Positions 1-5,223 of a stretch of 7,725 nucleotides of DNA are shown here, piece after piece (position 1 is the stretch's first letter; each line of letters starts with the position of its first letter). A program made the position numbers and the translations under genes. Below the pieces are notes generated by a model. The model saw nothing but the letters and a program-made list of their open reading frames with translations, was not told the origin of the DNA and ran no database searches. The stretch is from an uncultured Clostridia bacterium (GTDB lineage: Bacteria; Bacillota; Clostridia; Oscillospirales; Acutalibacteraceae), in NCBI GenBank assembly GCA_937902305.1, contig CALDHV010000116.1, forward strand, positions 1-7,725. Reading direction: 5' to 3'.

Positions 1-1069
1 GCTCGGCGGCGATAAGACCTGCTATATGGGCGACCTCAATGGAGTGGTTCAGAACATTCTGACCGTAGCTGGTGCGGTATCTCATACGACCCAGAAGCTT
101 GACGATCTCGGGATTGATGCCGCGCAGACCGGTCTCCAGCACCGCGCGTTCACCTTCGGCTCGAATGGTGTTTTCGACCTCGTGACGCGCCTTGTTGACC
201 ATTTCCTCAATGCGGGCAGGATGGATGCGACCGTCGGAGATGAGGCGTTCCATCGCAATGCGGGCGATCTCGCGCCGCACCGGGTCAAACCCGGACAGCG
301 TGATCGCCTCCGGCGTATCGTCGATGATAAGATCCACACCGGTCAGCGTTTCGATGGCGCGGATATTGCGTCCCTCGCGACCGATGATGCGTCCCTTCAT
401 TTCGTCATTCGGGAGCGGCACGACCGACACCGTGCTTTCGGCGACCTGGTCGGCGGCGATGCGCTGGATGGCGTGTGAAATCACGTCGCGTGCACGCATA
501 TCGGCTTCTACCTTGAGCTGGCTCTCAAACTCCGCCAGCTTGACCGCCTTGTCGTGCTCCAGCTCCTCGGTCAGACTGCTGAGCAAATACTCCTTCGCCT
601 GCTCCTTTGTAAAGCCGGACAGCCGTTCCAAAAGCTCGTACTGGCTCTTTTTCAGCGCCTCGACATCCACCATGCGGGCGTCGATCTCTTTAGCTTTCTG
701 CGCCAGAGCTTCTTCTTTTTTCTCATAGTTCTCGATCTTGTGGTCGAGGGACTCTTCCTTTTGCTGTAAGCGGTGTTCCTGCCGCTGAACGTCGGCGCGG
801 CGCTCCTTGAGCTCTTTCTCCGACTCACTGCGCTGGCGGTAAATCTCGTCCTTTGCCTTGATCAGCGCCTCTTTTTTGGCGGCCTCTGCCGCGCTCTGCG
901 CATCCTTGACGATGCGCTCTGCTTCTTTTTCGGCAGAGCCGATGGCGGCCTCCGCCTCTTTCTTGCGGTGGTCGATACCGGCGCGGAAAGCCACCAACGC
1001 CGCGACCAGACCGCCGACGATCAACCCACCGACACCGATGAGGATCGCCACAGTCAGCGATACTTGCAT
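1..1069 (-). CDS. rny: Ribonuclease Y, N-terminal 356 codons (partial)
   Basis: This is the membrane-anchored endoribonuclease that starts mRNA decay in many Firmicutes. The ATG is at 1069-1067 and the frame stays open to the window edge. Residues 5-27 form one hydrophobic N-terminal helix. Residues about 33-200 are very rich in Glu, Lys, Arg, Ala and Gln with no prolines, as expected for the family's long coiled coil. The KH-domain signature GRIIGREGRNIR begins at about residue 226. The last visible residues, HSIEVAHIAGLIAAE, are the beginning of the HD phosphohydrolase domain. The catalytic HD pair itself lies beyond the edge. Family members are about 520 residues, so roughly 165 are missing, through window truncation rather than gene decay. 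A purine-rich ribosome binding site (AAGGA, reading the minus strand) lies about 14 nt upstream of the start, which is a long spacing. The gene diverges from mazF. Confidence 0.96.
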   Translation of the reverse strand, partial: MQVSLTVAILIGVGGLIVGGLVAALVAFRAGIDHRKKEAEAAIGSAEKEAERIVKDAQSAAEAAKKEALIKAKDEIYRQRSESEKELKERRADVQRQEHRLQQKEESLDHKIENYEKKEEALAQKAKEIDARMVDVEALKKSQYELLERLSGFTKEQAKEYLLSSLTEELEHDKAVKLAEFESQLKVEADMRARDVISHAIQRIAADQVAESTVSVVPLPNDEMKGRIIGREGRNIRAIETLTGVDLIIDDTPEAITLSGFDPVRREIARIAMERLISDGRIHPARIEEMVNKARHEVENTIRAEGERAVLETGLRGINPEIVKLLGRMRYRTSYGQNVLNHSIEVAHIAGLIAAE

Positions 1070-1415
1070 ACGAATTAAACCTATCCTTTCTTACTTCTGC
1101 GTCGCCGCAAAACGGCGGCGCCGTCGTGGTCGGAATACGGTCTTGCCCCTGCTATTCCGACCGGGCACACCTTGCGTTCAAATTGCGGGGAAAAAGGTGC
1201 CCCTCCGCGTGTCTTTTTCAGTTTTGGAAAACCGGGCAGAGGATCATCTGCCGGGTAAAAGCTGTATATCCGTAAAGGATCAGGACCCCGGATGGGTCAC
1301 CGCATAGCTGTAATGCGGAAAACATTTTTCGGCGGCATAATGCACAGCCGCAGGAAAAACGCCCGCCGAAAAACGGCATCGGAGAGCCAACAAAAAACAC
1401 TGCCACACTCTACCG
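1070..1415 (-). promoter_or_regulatory. Long structured 5' leader of rny (candidate cis-acting RNA)
   Basis: This stretch has no convincing gene. Read as the rny leader it holds a run of hairpins (plus-strand coordinates). Arms 1325-1335 and 1363-1373 form 11 perfect pairs. Arms 1300-1305 and 1313-1318 form 6 pairs. Arms 1284-1288 and 1294-1298 form 5 pairs. Arms 1231-1240 and 1247-1256 form 9 of 10 pairs. Arms 1163-1173 and 1194-1202 form 9 pairs with a 2-nt bulge. Arms 1128-1137 and 1153-1162 form 10 perfect pairs. Arms 1103-1108 and 1115-1120 form 6 pairs just upstream of the ribosome binding site. None of these ends in a U-run of terminator type. I do not recognise a known riboswitch, T-box or other named RNA. 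RNase Y or ribosomal autoregulation is only a possibility. Confidence 0.5.
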
Positions 1416-1421
1416 CGTACT

Positions 1422-1450
1422 ATATTACACCAATTTTGCAGTTTTGTCAA
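1422..1450 (-). promoter_or_regulatory. Promoter of rny
   Basis: Reading the minus strand, TTGACA (1450-1445) is followed by a 17-bp spacer and TAATAT (1427-1422). The -35 is a perfect match and the -10 matches four of six positions. Transcription would start near 1415, leaving a 5' leader of about 345 nt before the rny ATG. No other candidate of similar quality was seen closer to the gene. Confidence 0.7.
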
Positions 1451-1519
1451 GTGTCCGACGGCGCTTTTTCGGTTATTTTAACCAATGCGCAGTAAATCGC
1501 ATAAACTGAAATGACGCTG

Positions 1520-1525
1520 TATAAT
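1520..1525 (+). promoter_or_regulatory. Possible -10 element for mazF
   Basis: A perfect TATAAT lies 65 bp before the mazF ATG. No good -35 element is found at 16-18 bp spacing, so the promoter is uncertain. The leader that would follow holds two small hairpins: GGACA-AGA-TGTCC at 1530-1542 and a GCGG/CCGC pair just before the ribosome binding site. The first is a candidate operator or RNA structure. Confidence 0.35.
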
Positions 1526-1590
1526 TCCGGGACAAGATGTCCATACTGACGGTGCGGGGAAAACCGCAAAACAAAAGGAGCGTGAAACCG

Positions 1591-1953
1591 ATGCAGGTAC
1601 GGCGAGGAGACATTTATTACGCGGATCTCAGCCCGGTGGTAGGCTCGGAGCAGGGCGGAGTGCGTCCGGTGCTGATCGTGCAAAACGATGTCGGCAACCG
1701 CTACAGCCCGACGGTCATCGCCGCGGCGATCACCAGTCAGATGGGCAAGGCGGAGCTACCGACCCACATTCATCTCCCGGCACCCGGAAGCGGGCTGAGC
1801 CGGGATTCCATCGTCCTGCTGGAGCAGATCCGCACACTGGACAAGCAACGGCTCAAGGAACGGATGGGACGCTTGGACGACGGCGCTATGAATCGGGTAG
1901 ACCGTGCCTTGCAGGTCAGCTTCGGACTGGGAACGACCGGCTCCGTACATTGA
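1591..1953 (+). CDS. mazF: MazF/EndoA-family mRNA interferase toxin
   Basis: The 120-residue product matches the MazF (PemK/NdoA) family over its whole length; the Bacillus homologue is 116 residues. Seen directly are the N-terminal RRGDIYYADLSPVVGSEQGG loop, RPVLI with Arg25, the ITSQ segment with Thr48, and the SIVLLEQIRTLDKQRL block. Arg25 and Thr48 fall at the positions known to be catalytic in the Bacillus enzyme, so the toxin should be active. The family cleaves single-stranded mRNA at short motifs, UACAU in Bacillus and Staphylococcus. The start at 1591 is chosen because AAAGGAG (1574-1580) sits 10 nt before it; an in-frame ATG at 1537 lacks such a site and would add a non-family extension. 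No ribbon-helix-helix antitoxin gene is visible upstream, where the divergent rny promoter lies. A peptidoglycan amidase follows after 51 nt. Confidence 0.95.
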   Translation: MQVRRGDIYYADLSPVVGSEQGGVRPVLIVQNDVGNRYSPTVIAAAITSQMGKAELPTHIHLPAPGSGLSRDSIVLLEQIRTLDKQRLKERMGRLDDGAMNRVDRALQVSFGLGTTGSVH

Positions 1954-1955
1954 GG

Positions 1956-2003
1956 AACAATCCCCCTTTCTTCGCATATACTGTGAGGAAAGGGGGAATT
2001 GTT
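1956..2003 (+). promoter_or_regulatory. Hairpin sequestering the amidase ribosome binding site
   Basis: The left arm at 1956-1970 pairs with 1988-2003, forming 15 pairs with one bulged A. Three more pairs, one of them G-U, close inward (1971-1973 with 1985-1987), leaving an 11-nt loop. The right arm contains the whole Shine-Dalgarno sequence (AAAGGGGG, ending at 1996) and finishes one nucleotide before the amidase ATG at 2005. The left arm starts two nucleotides after the mazF stop. No U-run follows, so a terminator is less likely than translational control or coupling. Confidence 0.75.
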
Positions 2004-2004
2004 T

Positions 2005-2583
2005 ATGGCAATCAAAGTTTTCATCGATCAGGGGCATAATCCGCAGGGGGTCAACGGCGGCGCCGAATACGGCGGCGTGCGGGAGCAGGATGTCACCTAT
2101 CCCGTCGGCATCTATCTGCGGGACATCCTGCAACGGGACGGGCGCTTTGAGGCACGCACCTCCCGCAATCGCCCGGACGAAGTGTTGGGCACCAGCAACA
2201 CGACCAGCCTCGCCACCCGCGTGCAGGCCGCCAACGCGTGGGGAGCAAACTATTTTTTCAGCATCCATTGCAACGCGAATGTCAACCCCGCCATCAACGG
2301 CACCGAGGTGTATGTCTACCGTGCCGGTAGTGTCGCCTCCGCGCTGGCGCGGGATATTCTCGATGCTATCGTCGAACGGGTCGGCACGCGGGATAACGGC
2401 GTGCGGGTCAATCCGTCGCTGTATGTCCTGCGGCGCACCGTGATGCCCGCCAACCTGATCGAATTGGCGTATCTGTCCAATGACGGCGACCGGCAAAAAC
2501 TGCAAAACGACCAGTATGCGTTTGCATACGCCATTTATGTCGGTCTCTGCCGTTATCTCGGCTATGTGCCGAAGGTCGGATAA
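2005..2583 (+). CDS. N-acetylmuramoyl-L-alanine amidase, Amidase_3 family, no signal peptide
   Basis: The 192-residue product is a single Amidase_3 (AmiC/CwlD-type) catalytic domain. Such enzymes are zinc-dependent and cut the bond between N-acetylmuramic acid and the stem-peptide L-alanine. The expected ligands and catalytic residues are in order: His11 in VFIDQGH, Glu27 in GGVREQD, His88 in FFSIHCNA, and Glu153 in NLIELAYLSND. The protein begins directly with the first beta strand, so there is no signal peptide, membrane anchor or cell-wall-binding domain; most secreted homologues have these. The ATG at 2005 has AAAGGGGG 8 nt upstream. A TTG at 1999 is too close to that site. It follows mazF by 51 nt across a hairpin hiding its ribosome binding site and probably shares its transcript. 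A spore-related, phage-derived or lysis-released role is possible but not shown. Confidence 0.92.
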   Translation: MAIKVFIDQGHNPQGVNGGAEYGGVREQDVTYPVGIYLRDILQRDGRFEARTSRNRPDEVLGTSNTTSLATRVQAANAWGANYFFSIHCNANVNPAINGTEVYVYRAGSVASALARDILDAIVERVGTRDNGVRVNPSLYVLRRTVMPANLIELAYLSNDGDRQKLQNDQYAFAYAIYVGLCRYLGYVPKVG

Positions 2584-2592
2584 AAAATAGGC

Positions 2593-2621
2593 TTGCCAGT
2601 CACGGCAAAACCTGCTATAAT
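2593..2621 (+). promoter_or_regulatory. Promoter of the GT2-GtrA gene
   Basis: TTGCCA (2593-2598), a 17-bp spacer and a perfect TATAAT (2616-2621) lie 30 bp before the start codon. The -35 overlaps a small inverted repeat, TTGCC at 2593-2597 and GGCAA further in, which could be an operator but is short. The promoter starts 10 bp after the amidase stop, so the glycosyltransferase is an independent unit. Confidence 0.8.
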
Positions 2622-2651
2622 GGCGGTGAAATCCCGAAAGGAGGAGCCGCC

Positions 2652-3719
2652 ATGTACGTCACCGTTGTGATCCCGTCCCTCAATCCGGACGAAAAGCTTG
2701 TTGGCACTGTCAGCGCGTTGCTGGATGCCGGCGTATCGGACATTGTGCTGGTCGATGACGGCAGTGACAGCGAACATCAGGCGCCGTTCGATGCTCTGCG
2801 CGACCGCCCGGGCATCACCCTCCTCACCCATCCGGTCAACCGCGGTAAGGGGCAGGCGCTCAAAACGGCTTTTGCGTGGATCGCGGAAAATCGCCCGGAT
2901 ACGCAGGGCGTGGTCACGGCGGACGGCGACGGACAGCACAGCACCGCCGATATTTTGGCGCTGATGGAAGCGGTCGCCGACAGCAGTGATCAAGTGTTCC
3001 TCGGCGTGCGGGACATCCGCGCGGACAATATGCCCGCGCGCAGTCGCTTCGGCAATCAGGCGACCAAGTTCTTTTTGCGCCTGCTCGGCGGGGTGCGGGT
3101 CAGCGACACCCAGACCGGACTGAGGGCAATGCCCGCCGACTGTCTGCAAAAGCTGATCGCCATCTCCGGCGACCGCTATGAATACGAAATGAATATGCTG
3201 TTGGAGCTTCCTCCGTGCGGATATTCGTTCGTCGAAATACCGATCCGGACGGTGTATATCGACGACAACCGCGGCAGTCATTTCCGCCCGATCCGGGACA
3301 GCGCCATGATCTACTGGAAGCTGATCCGCTGTTTTTTGCGGTTTGCCGGAGCCAGTATGATCTCGGCGGGACTGGATTTGACACTGTTCGGGTTGTTCGG
3401 GCGTTTGCTGTTCGACGGCTTGGCGGAAAGCACGCAGATCCTGCTATCCACCGTTTTGGCGCGTGTTTTTTCCTCGACGCTCAATTTCATTTTGACCCGC
3501 TACGCGGTTTTCCATTCGCACAAGAGGATCATTTCCTCGCTATGGCGTTACTACGCACTGTGCGTCGCGCAAATGCTGGTGAGTGCCGGTGCGGTCATGG
3601 GGCTGTGCGCACTCATTCCTCTGCCGCAGGAGCTACTCAAATGCGTTGTGGACATCGTGCTGTTCTTCATCAGCTACCGCATCCAGCGGCGGTATGTTTT
3701 CGGTGAAAAGCGGAAATAA
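2652..3719 (+). CDS. Family 2 glycosyltransferase fused to a GtrA-like membrane domain
   Basis: The 355-residue protein has two parts. Residues 1-215 are a GT2 GT-A fold like polyprenyl-phosphate sugar transferases (dolichol-phosphate mannose synthase/GtrB type): YVTVVIPSLN at the start, DDGSD at 35-39, NRGKGQALKTAF at 63-74, the metal-binding DGDGQH at 91-96, and the SDTQTGLRAMP acceptor-loop motif. Residues about 225-350 are hydrophobic with roughly four membrane segments and end in a basic tail, matching GtrA-type proteins thought to help flip lipid-linked sugars. A likely job, inferred from both families, is to load a hexose from a nucleotide sugar onto undecaprenyl phosphate and move it across the membrane for decoration of a wall polymer. 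Sugar and polymer cannot be read from sequence. The strong site AAAGGAGG (2637-2644) sets the start. It has its own promoter; no clear terminator follows. Confidence 0.92.
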   Translation: MYVTVVIPSLNPDEKLVGTVSALLDAGVSDIVLVDDGSDSEHQAPFDALRDRPGITLLTHPVNRGKGQALKTAFAWIAENRPDTQGVVTADGDGQHSTADILALMEAVADSSDQVFLGVRDIRADNMPARSRFGNQATKFFLRLLGGVRVSDTQTGLRAMPADCLQKLIAISGDRYEYEMNMLLELPPCGYSFVEIPIRTVYIDDNRGSHFRPIRDSAMIYWKLIRCFLRFAGASMISAGLDLTLFGLFGRLLFDGLAESTQILLSTVLARVFSSTLNFILTRYAVFHSHKRIISSLWRYYALCVAQMLVSAGAVMGLCALIPLPQELLKCVVDIVLFFISYRIQRRYVFGEKRK

Positions 3720-3823
3720 GGTGTCCGACACCGACCGCAGGAGCACGCATCACGTCAAAGCTTCCCTGTGCAAGGCTTTCTGTACATCGGAAACAATTGT
3801 ATGATCCGTTAGTTCCTGCCACT

Positions 3824-3859
3824 GGATCGCCACGGCGAGCAAGCTCGCCTCGCGATGAC
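3824..3859 (+). repeat. Short palindromic repeat, family A copy 1
   Basis: This 36-nt unit is a hairpin with outer ATCGC/GCGAT pairing and an inner perfect stem GGCGAG-CAAG-CTCGCC. Its reverse complement starts GTCATCGCGAGG and ends GGCGATCC, closely matching copy 2 at 3927-3965 in the opposite orientation. It resembles a dispersed intergenic repeat type common in bacterial genomes (GTCATTGCGAGG ... GGCAATCC). Confidence 0.75.
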
Positions 3860-3926
3860 AGCGCAAGAGGTATCCACGAACTCGGAGTGTGAAACCCGCA
3901 ACCTATTTCGCACAATCCCACCGCAG

Positions 3927-3965
3927 GTCATTGCGAGGAGCCGCATCGCGGCGACGCGGCAATCC
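3927..3965 (+). repeat. Short palindromic repeat, family A copy 2
   Basis: This 39-nt unit starts GTCATTGCGAGG and ends CGGCAATCC. It is inverted relative to copy 1 and lies 67 bp away. The end arms ATTGC/GCAAT pair here, where copy 1 has ATCGC/GCGAT, so both arms differ between copies while pairing is kept. Confidence 0.75.
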
Positions 3966-4026
3966 AATGGCTGAAACTGCCGATTGGCAGAGTTGTTTCT
4001 GATGCGCACAAATCGAAACCGATCGC

Positions 4027-4101
4027 GTAGGGGCGACCATTGGTCGCCCGCGTCCAAAAGTTCGTGCAAATCTTAACGGGTGACACAATGCTCGCCCCTG
4101 C
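4027..4101. repeat. Inverted-repeat element ending GTAGGGGCGA / TCGCCCCTGC
   Basis: The ends at 4027-4036 and 4092-4101 are inverted copies with one mismatch. Inside the left end is a perfect 8-bp hairpin, GGGCGACC-ATT-GGTCGCCC (4031-4049). At about 75 bp with no coding capacity it looks like a miniature element or dispersed repeat, probably immobile without a helper transposase. Confidence 0.65.
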
Positions 4102-4173
4102 GGCACAGTCCCGACATATACACAAACCTCCGGCTACGCACAAGCCAAAACCCATATCGTCTAACGTCTGATT

Positions 4174-4198
4174 AGGGAGGGGGCAGAGCCCCTCCCCT
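4174..4198. repeat. G-rich hairpin GGGAGGGG / CCCCTCCC
   Basis: GGGAGGGG (4175-4182) pairs perfectly with CCCCTCCC (4189-4196) over a 6-nt loop, with flanking A and T that can also pair across one extra C. No T-run follows on either strand, so it is not a standard intrinsic terminator. It sits within the gene-free repeat cluster at 3720-4384. Confidence 0.55.
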
Positions 4199-4223
4199 AT
4201 GGGTGCAAGCCACGAGTCGTTTT

Positions 4224-4371
4224 GTAGTACATTGTAACAACTTAATCTTTATTTCCGTTGTAGGGGACAGCGTCCTTGATGTCCCATCGGTTTTTGATGT
4301 GACTTCACGGTGCGTCAAGGATGCCGCACCCTACAAACACTGTAAAGTATTAAATGTTACAATAGTACTGC
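4224..4371. repeat. Nested inverted-repeat (MITE-like) element
   Basis: The outer arms AGTAC-ATTGTAACA (4226-4239) and TGTTACAAT-AGTACT (4355-4369) are inverted with one inserted base, and similarity continues inward (TTAAT, CTTTA). Inner arms TTGTAGGG (4258-4265) and CCCTACAA (4329-4336) are perfect, each followed inward by a TCCTTGA / TCAAGGA pair. The whole could fold into one imperfect hairpin. Near-direct repeats flank it: CGTTTTGTA at 4218-4226 and CGTTTGTA at 4371-4378, a possible target-site duplication with one indel. There is no coding capacity. Confidence 0.6.
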
Positions 4372-4384
4372 GTTTGTATGGTAT

Positions 4385-4413
4385 TTGACGCTTTCACAAT
4401 TCGATGATATAAT
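4385..4413 (+). promoter_or_regulatory. Promoter of the lipoprotein gene
   Basis: TTGACG (4385-4390), a 17-bp spacer and a perfect TATAAT (4408-4413), with an extended -10 TG at 4405-4406. The -35 begins about 14 bp after the MITE-like element, so the element may have inserted just upstream of, or contributed to, this promoter. Confidence 0.85.
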
Positions 4414-4445
4414 GAGGGTAGTTCAAAATAAAAGGAGGATGTACT

Positions 4446-5000
4446 ATGAAAAAAGCAATCGCATTATTGGTGGCGGTTCTGCTTTTGGCGGCTTTGTGCG
4501 CCGGCTGTGCCGAAAAGGAGCCTGCCGACATCTCCGTCGATGCGTCCGATGACGACCCGATCGGCGGCAACACCACCAACCCGCTGACCGAAACCACGAT
4601 GGACGGCATTATGAACACCATCGGCTTCTATTTCGGTGTGCCCGCCAATGCAAAGGATTTGCAATATTTCCTTATCCGGGACGAGATCGGTGAAATGCGT
4701 TTCACCTGCAACGGCGCCAAAATGACCGCCCGCATCGCGTCGGCAGTCGAGTTCACCGATATTTCCGGCATCTACACCAACTTTGACCCCGCGCTGGAGG
4801 AGGATGTCGAGATCGGCGGCATCGCCGGCAAATTGCAACAAGGCAAGCTGGATGACAAGACCGTCGAGCTTTGCCAGTGGTACGATGTCGTACCCGGCGT
4901 GATGTATTCGCTGTCCGCCGAGGGCGCGGATCTGGACGGCTTCGACATCACCGCTGTCGCCGACGAGGTCTATTTGCCGATGCAGAAGGATGTCGGCTGA
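4446..5000 (+). CDS. Secreted lipoprotein, DUF4367-like C-terminal region
   Basis: The 184-residue product starts with a lipoprotein signal: MKK, a hydrophobic core and CAGC, with Cys21 as the likely lipidation site. The lipobox has Cys at -3 instead of the usual Leu. Residues about 22-50 form an acidic, Ser/Thr-rich linker. The remainder, with FGVPANAKDLQYFLI, MTARIAS, DISGIYTNFD, VEIGGIAGKL and a C-terminal aromatic strand run, resembles the beta-rich DUF4367 fold found in anti-sigma-like and lipoprotein tails of Firmicutes. This similarity is from memory and moderate. It would sit on the outer face of the membrane; the ligand is unknown. AAGGAGG (4432-4438) lies 7 nt before the ATG, and a strong promoter precedes it, so it is a single-gene unit probably ended by the hairpin at 5224. 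Confidence 0.85.
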   Translation: MKKAIALLVAVLLLAALCAGCAEKEPADISVDASDDDPIGGNTTNPLTETTMDGIMNTIGFYFGVPANAKDLQYFLIRDEIGEMRFTCNGAKMTARIASAVEFTDISGIYTNFDPALEEDVEIGGIAGKLQQGKLDDKTVELCQWYDVVPGVMYSLSAEGADLDGFDITAVADEVYLPMQKDVG

Positions 5001-5098
5001 TCTGCGCGAAAACCACCGAAACGACCGCCGGGTGTTGCGATAAGGTGAGTTGTTTTTTCAGAAAAGATTTTTGAGAAAACCGTCACATTATATGGTAA

Positions 5099-5114
5099 GT
5101 AAGTGTACACTTAC
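5099..5114. promoter_or_regulatory. 16-bp perfect palindrome, candidate operator
   Basis: GTAAGTGTACACTTAC is its own reverse complement over 16 bp, with an extra half-copy GTAA at 5095-5098. This is typical in size and symmetry for a dimeric repressor site. It lies about 100 bp after the lipoprotein stop and over 200 bp before the SGNH gene, so its target is unclear. It may instead be one end of a repeat element. Confidence 0.45.
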
Positions 5115-5142
5115 AGATAAAAGCAGGCTGACAAGGGCAAAC

Positions 5143-5205
5143 TCGATATGATTTGCCTATCGGCAAATCTCGATATATTTCTGCTGTCGCAGAAATTCGA
5201 TATGA
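5143..5205. repeat. TCGATAT-spaced hairpin array, 27-nt period
   Basis: TCGATAT occurs at 5143, 5170 and 5197, exactly 27 nt apart. Each 20-nt gap is a perfect hairpin with an 8-bp stem and a 4-nt loop: GATTTGCC/GGCAAATC (loop TATC) and ATTTCTGC/GCAGAAAT (loop TGTC). Stem sequences are unrelated, while separator and hairpin length are conserved. Confidence 0.8.
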
Positions 5206-5223
5206 AACAAATCCCTCTTGCAC

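Noticed and set aside
26..1307. Plus-strand open frames across the rny region (for example 26-478, 192-728, 773-1078, 858-1307)
   Set aside because: They are antisense to the RNase Y frame, whose KH and HD signatures are unmistakable; none has a ribosome binding site or family resemblance.
1292..1495. 67-codon plus-strand frame as a possible MazF antitoxin
   Set aside because: It overlaps the rny promoter and leader hairpins, has no ribbon-helix-helix pattern and no good ribosome binding site.
1537..1590. Upstream ATG for mazF
   Set aside because: The extension is absent from the family, while 1591 has AAAGGAG at 10-nt spacing.
1956..2003. Intrinsic terminator for mazF
   Set aside because: Strong stem but no T-run after it; it instead covers the amidase ribosome binding site.
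1756..3281. Minus-strand open frames opposite the amidase and glycosyltransferase
   Set aside because: Antisense shadows of genes with clear catalytic motifs; no ribosome binding site or recognisable product.
3809..4155. Minus-strand small frames in the repeat cluster
   Set aside because: They lie wholly within inverted-repeat elements and look like translated repeats.
5143..5205. CRISPR array
   Set aside because: The constant part is only 7 nt and the 'spacers' are palindromes; no cas genes are present.
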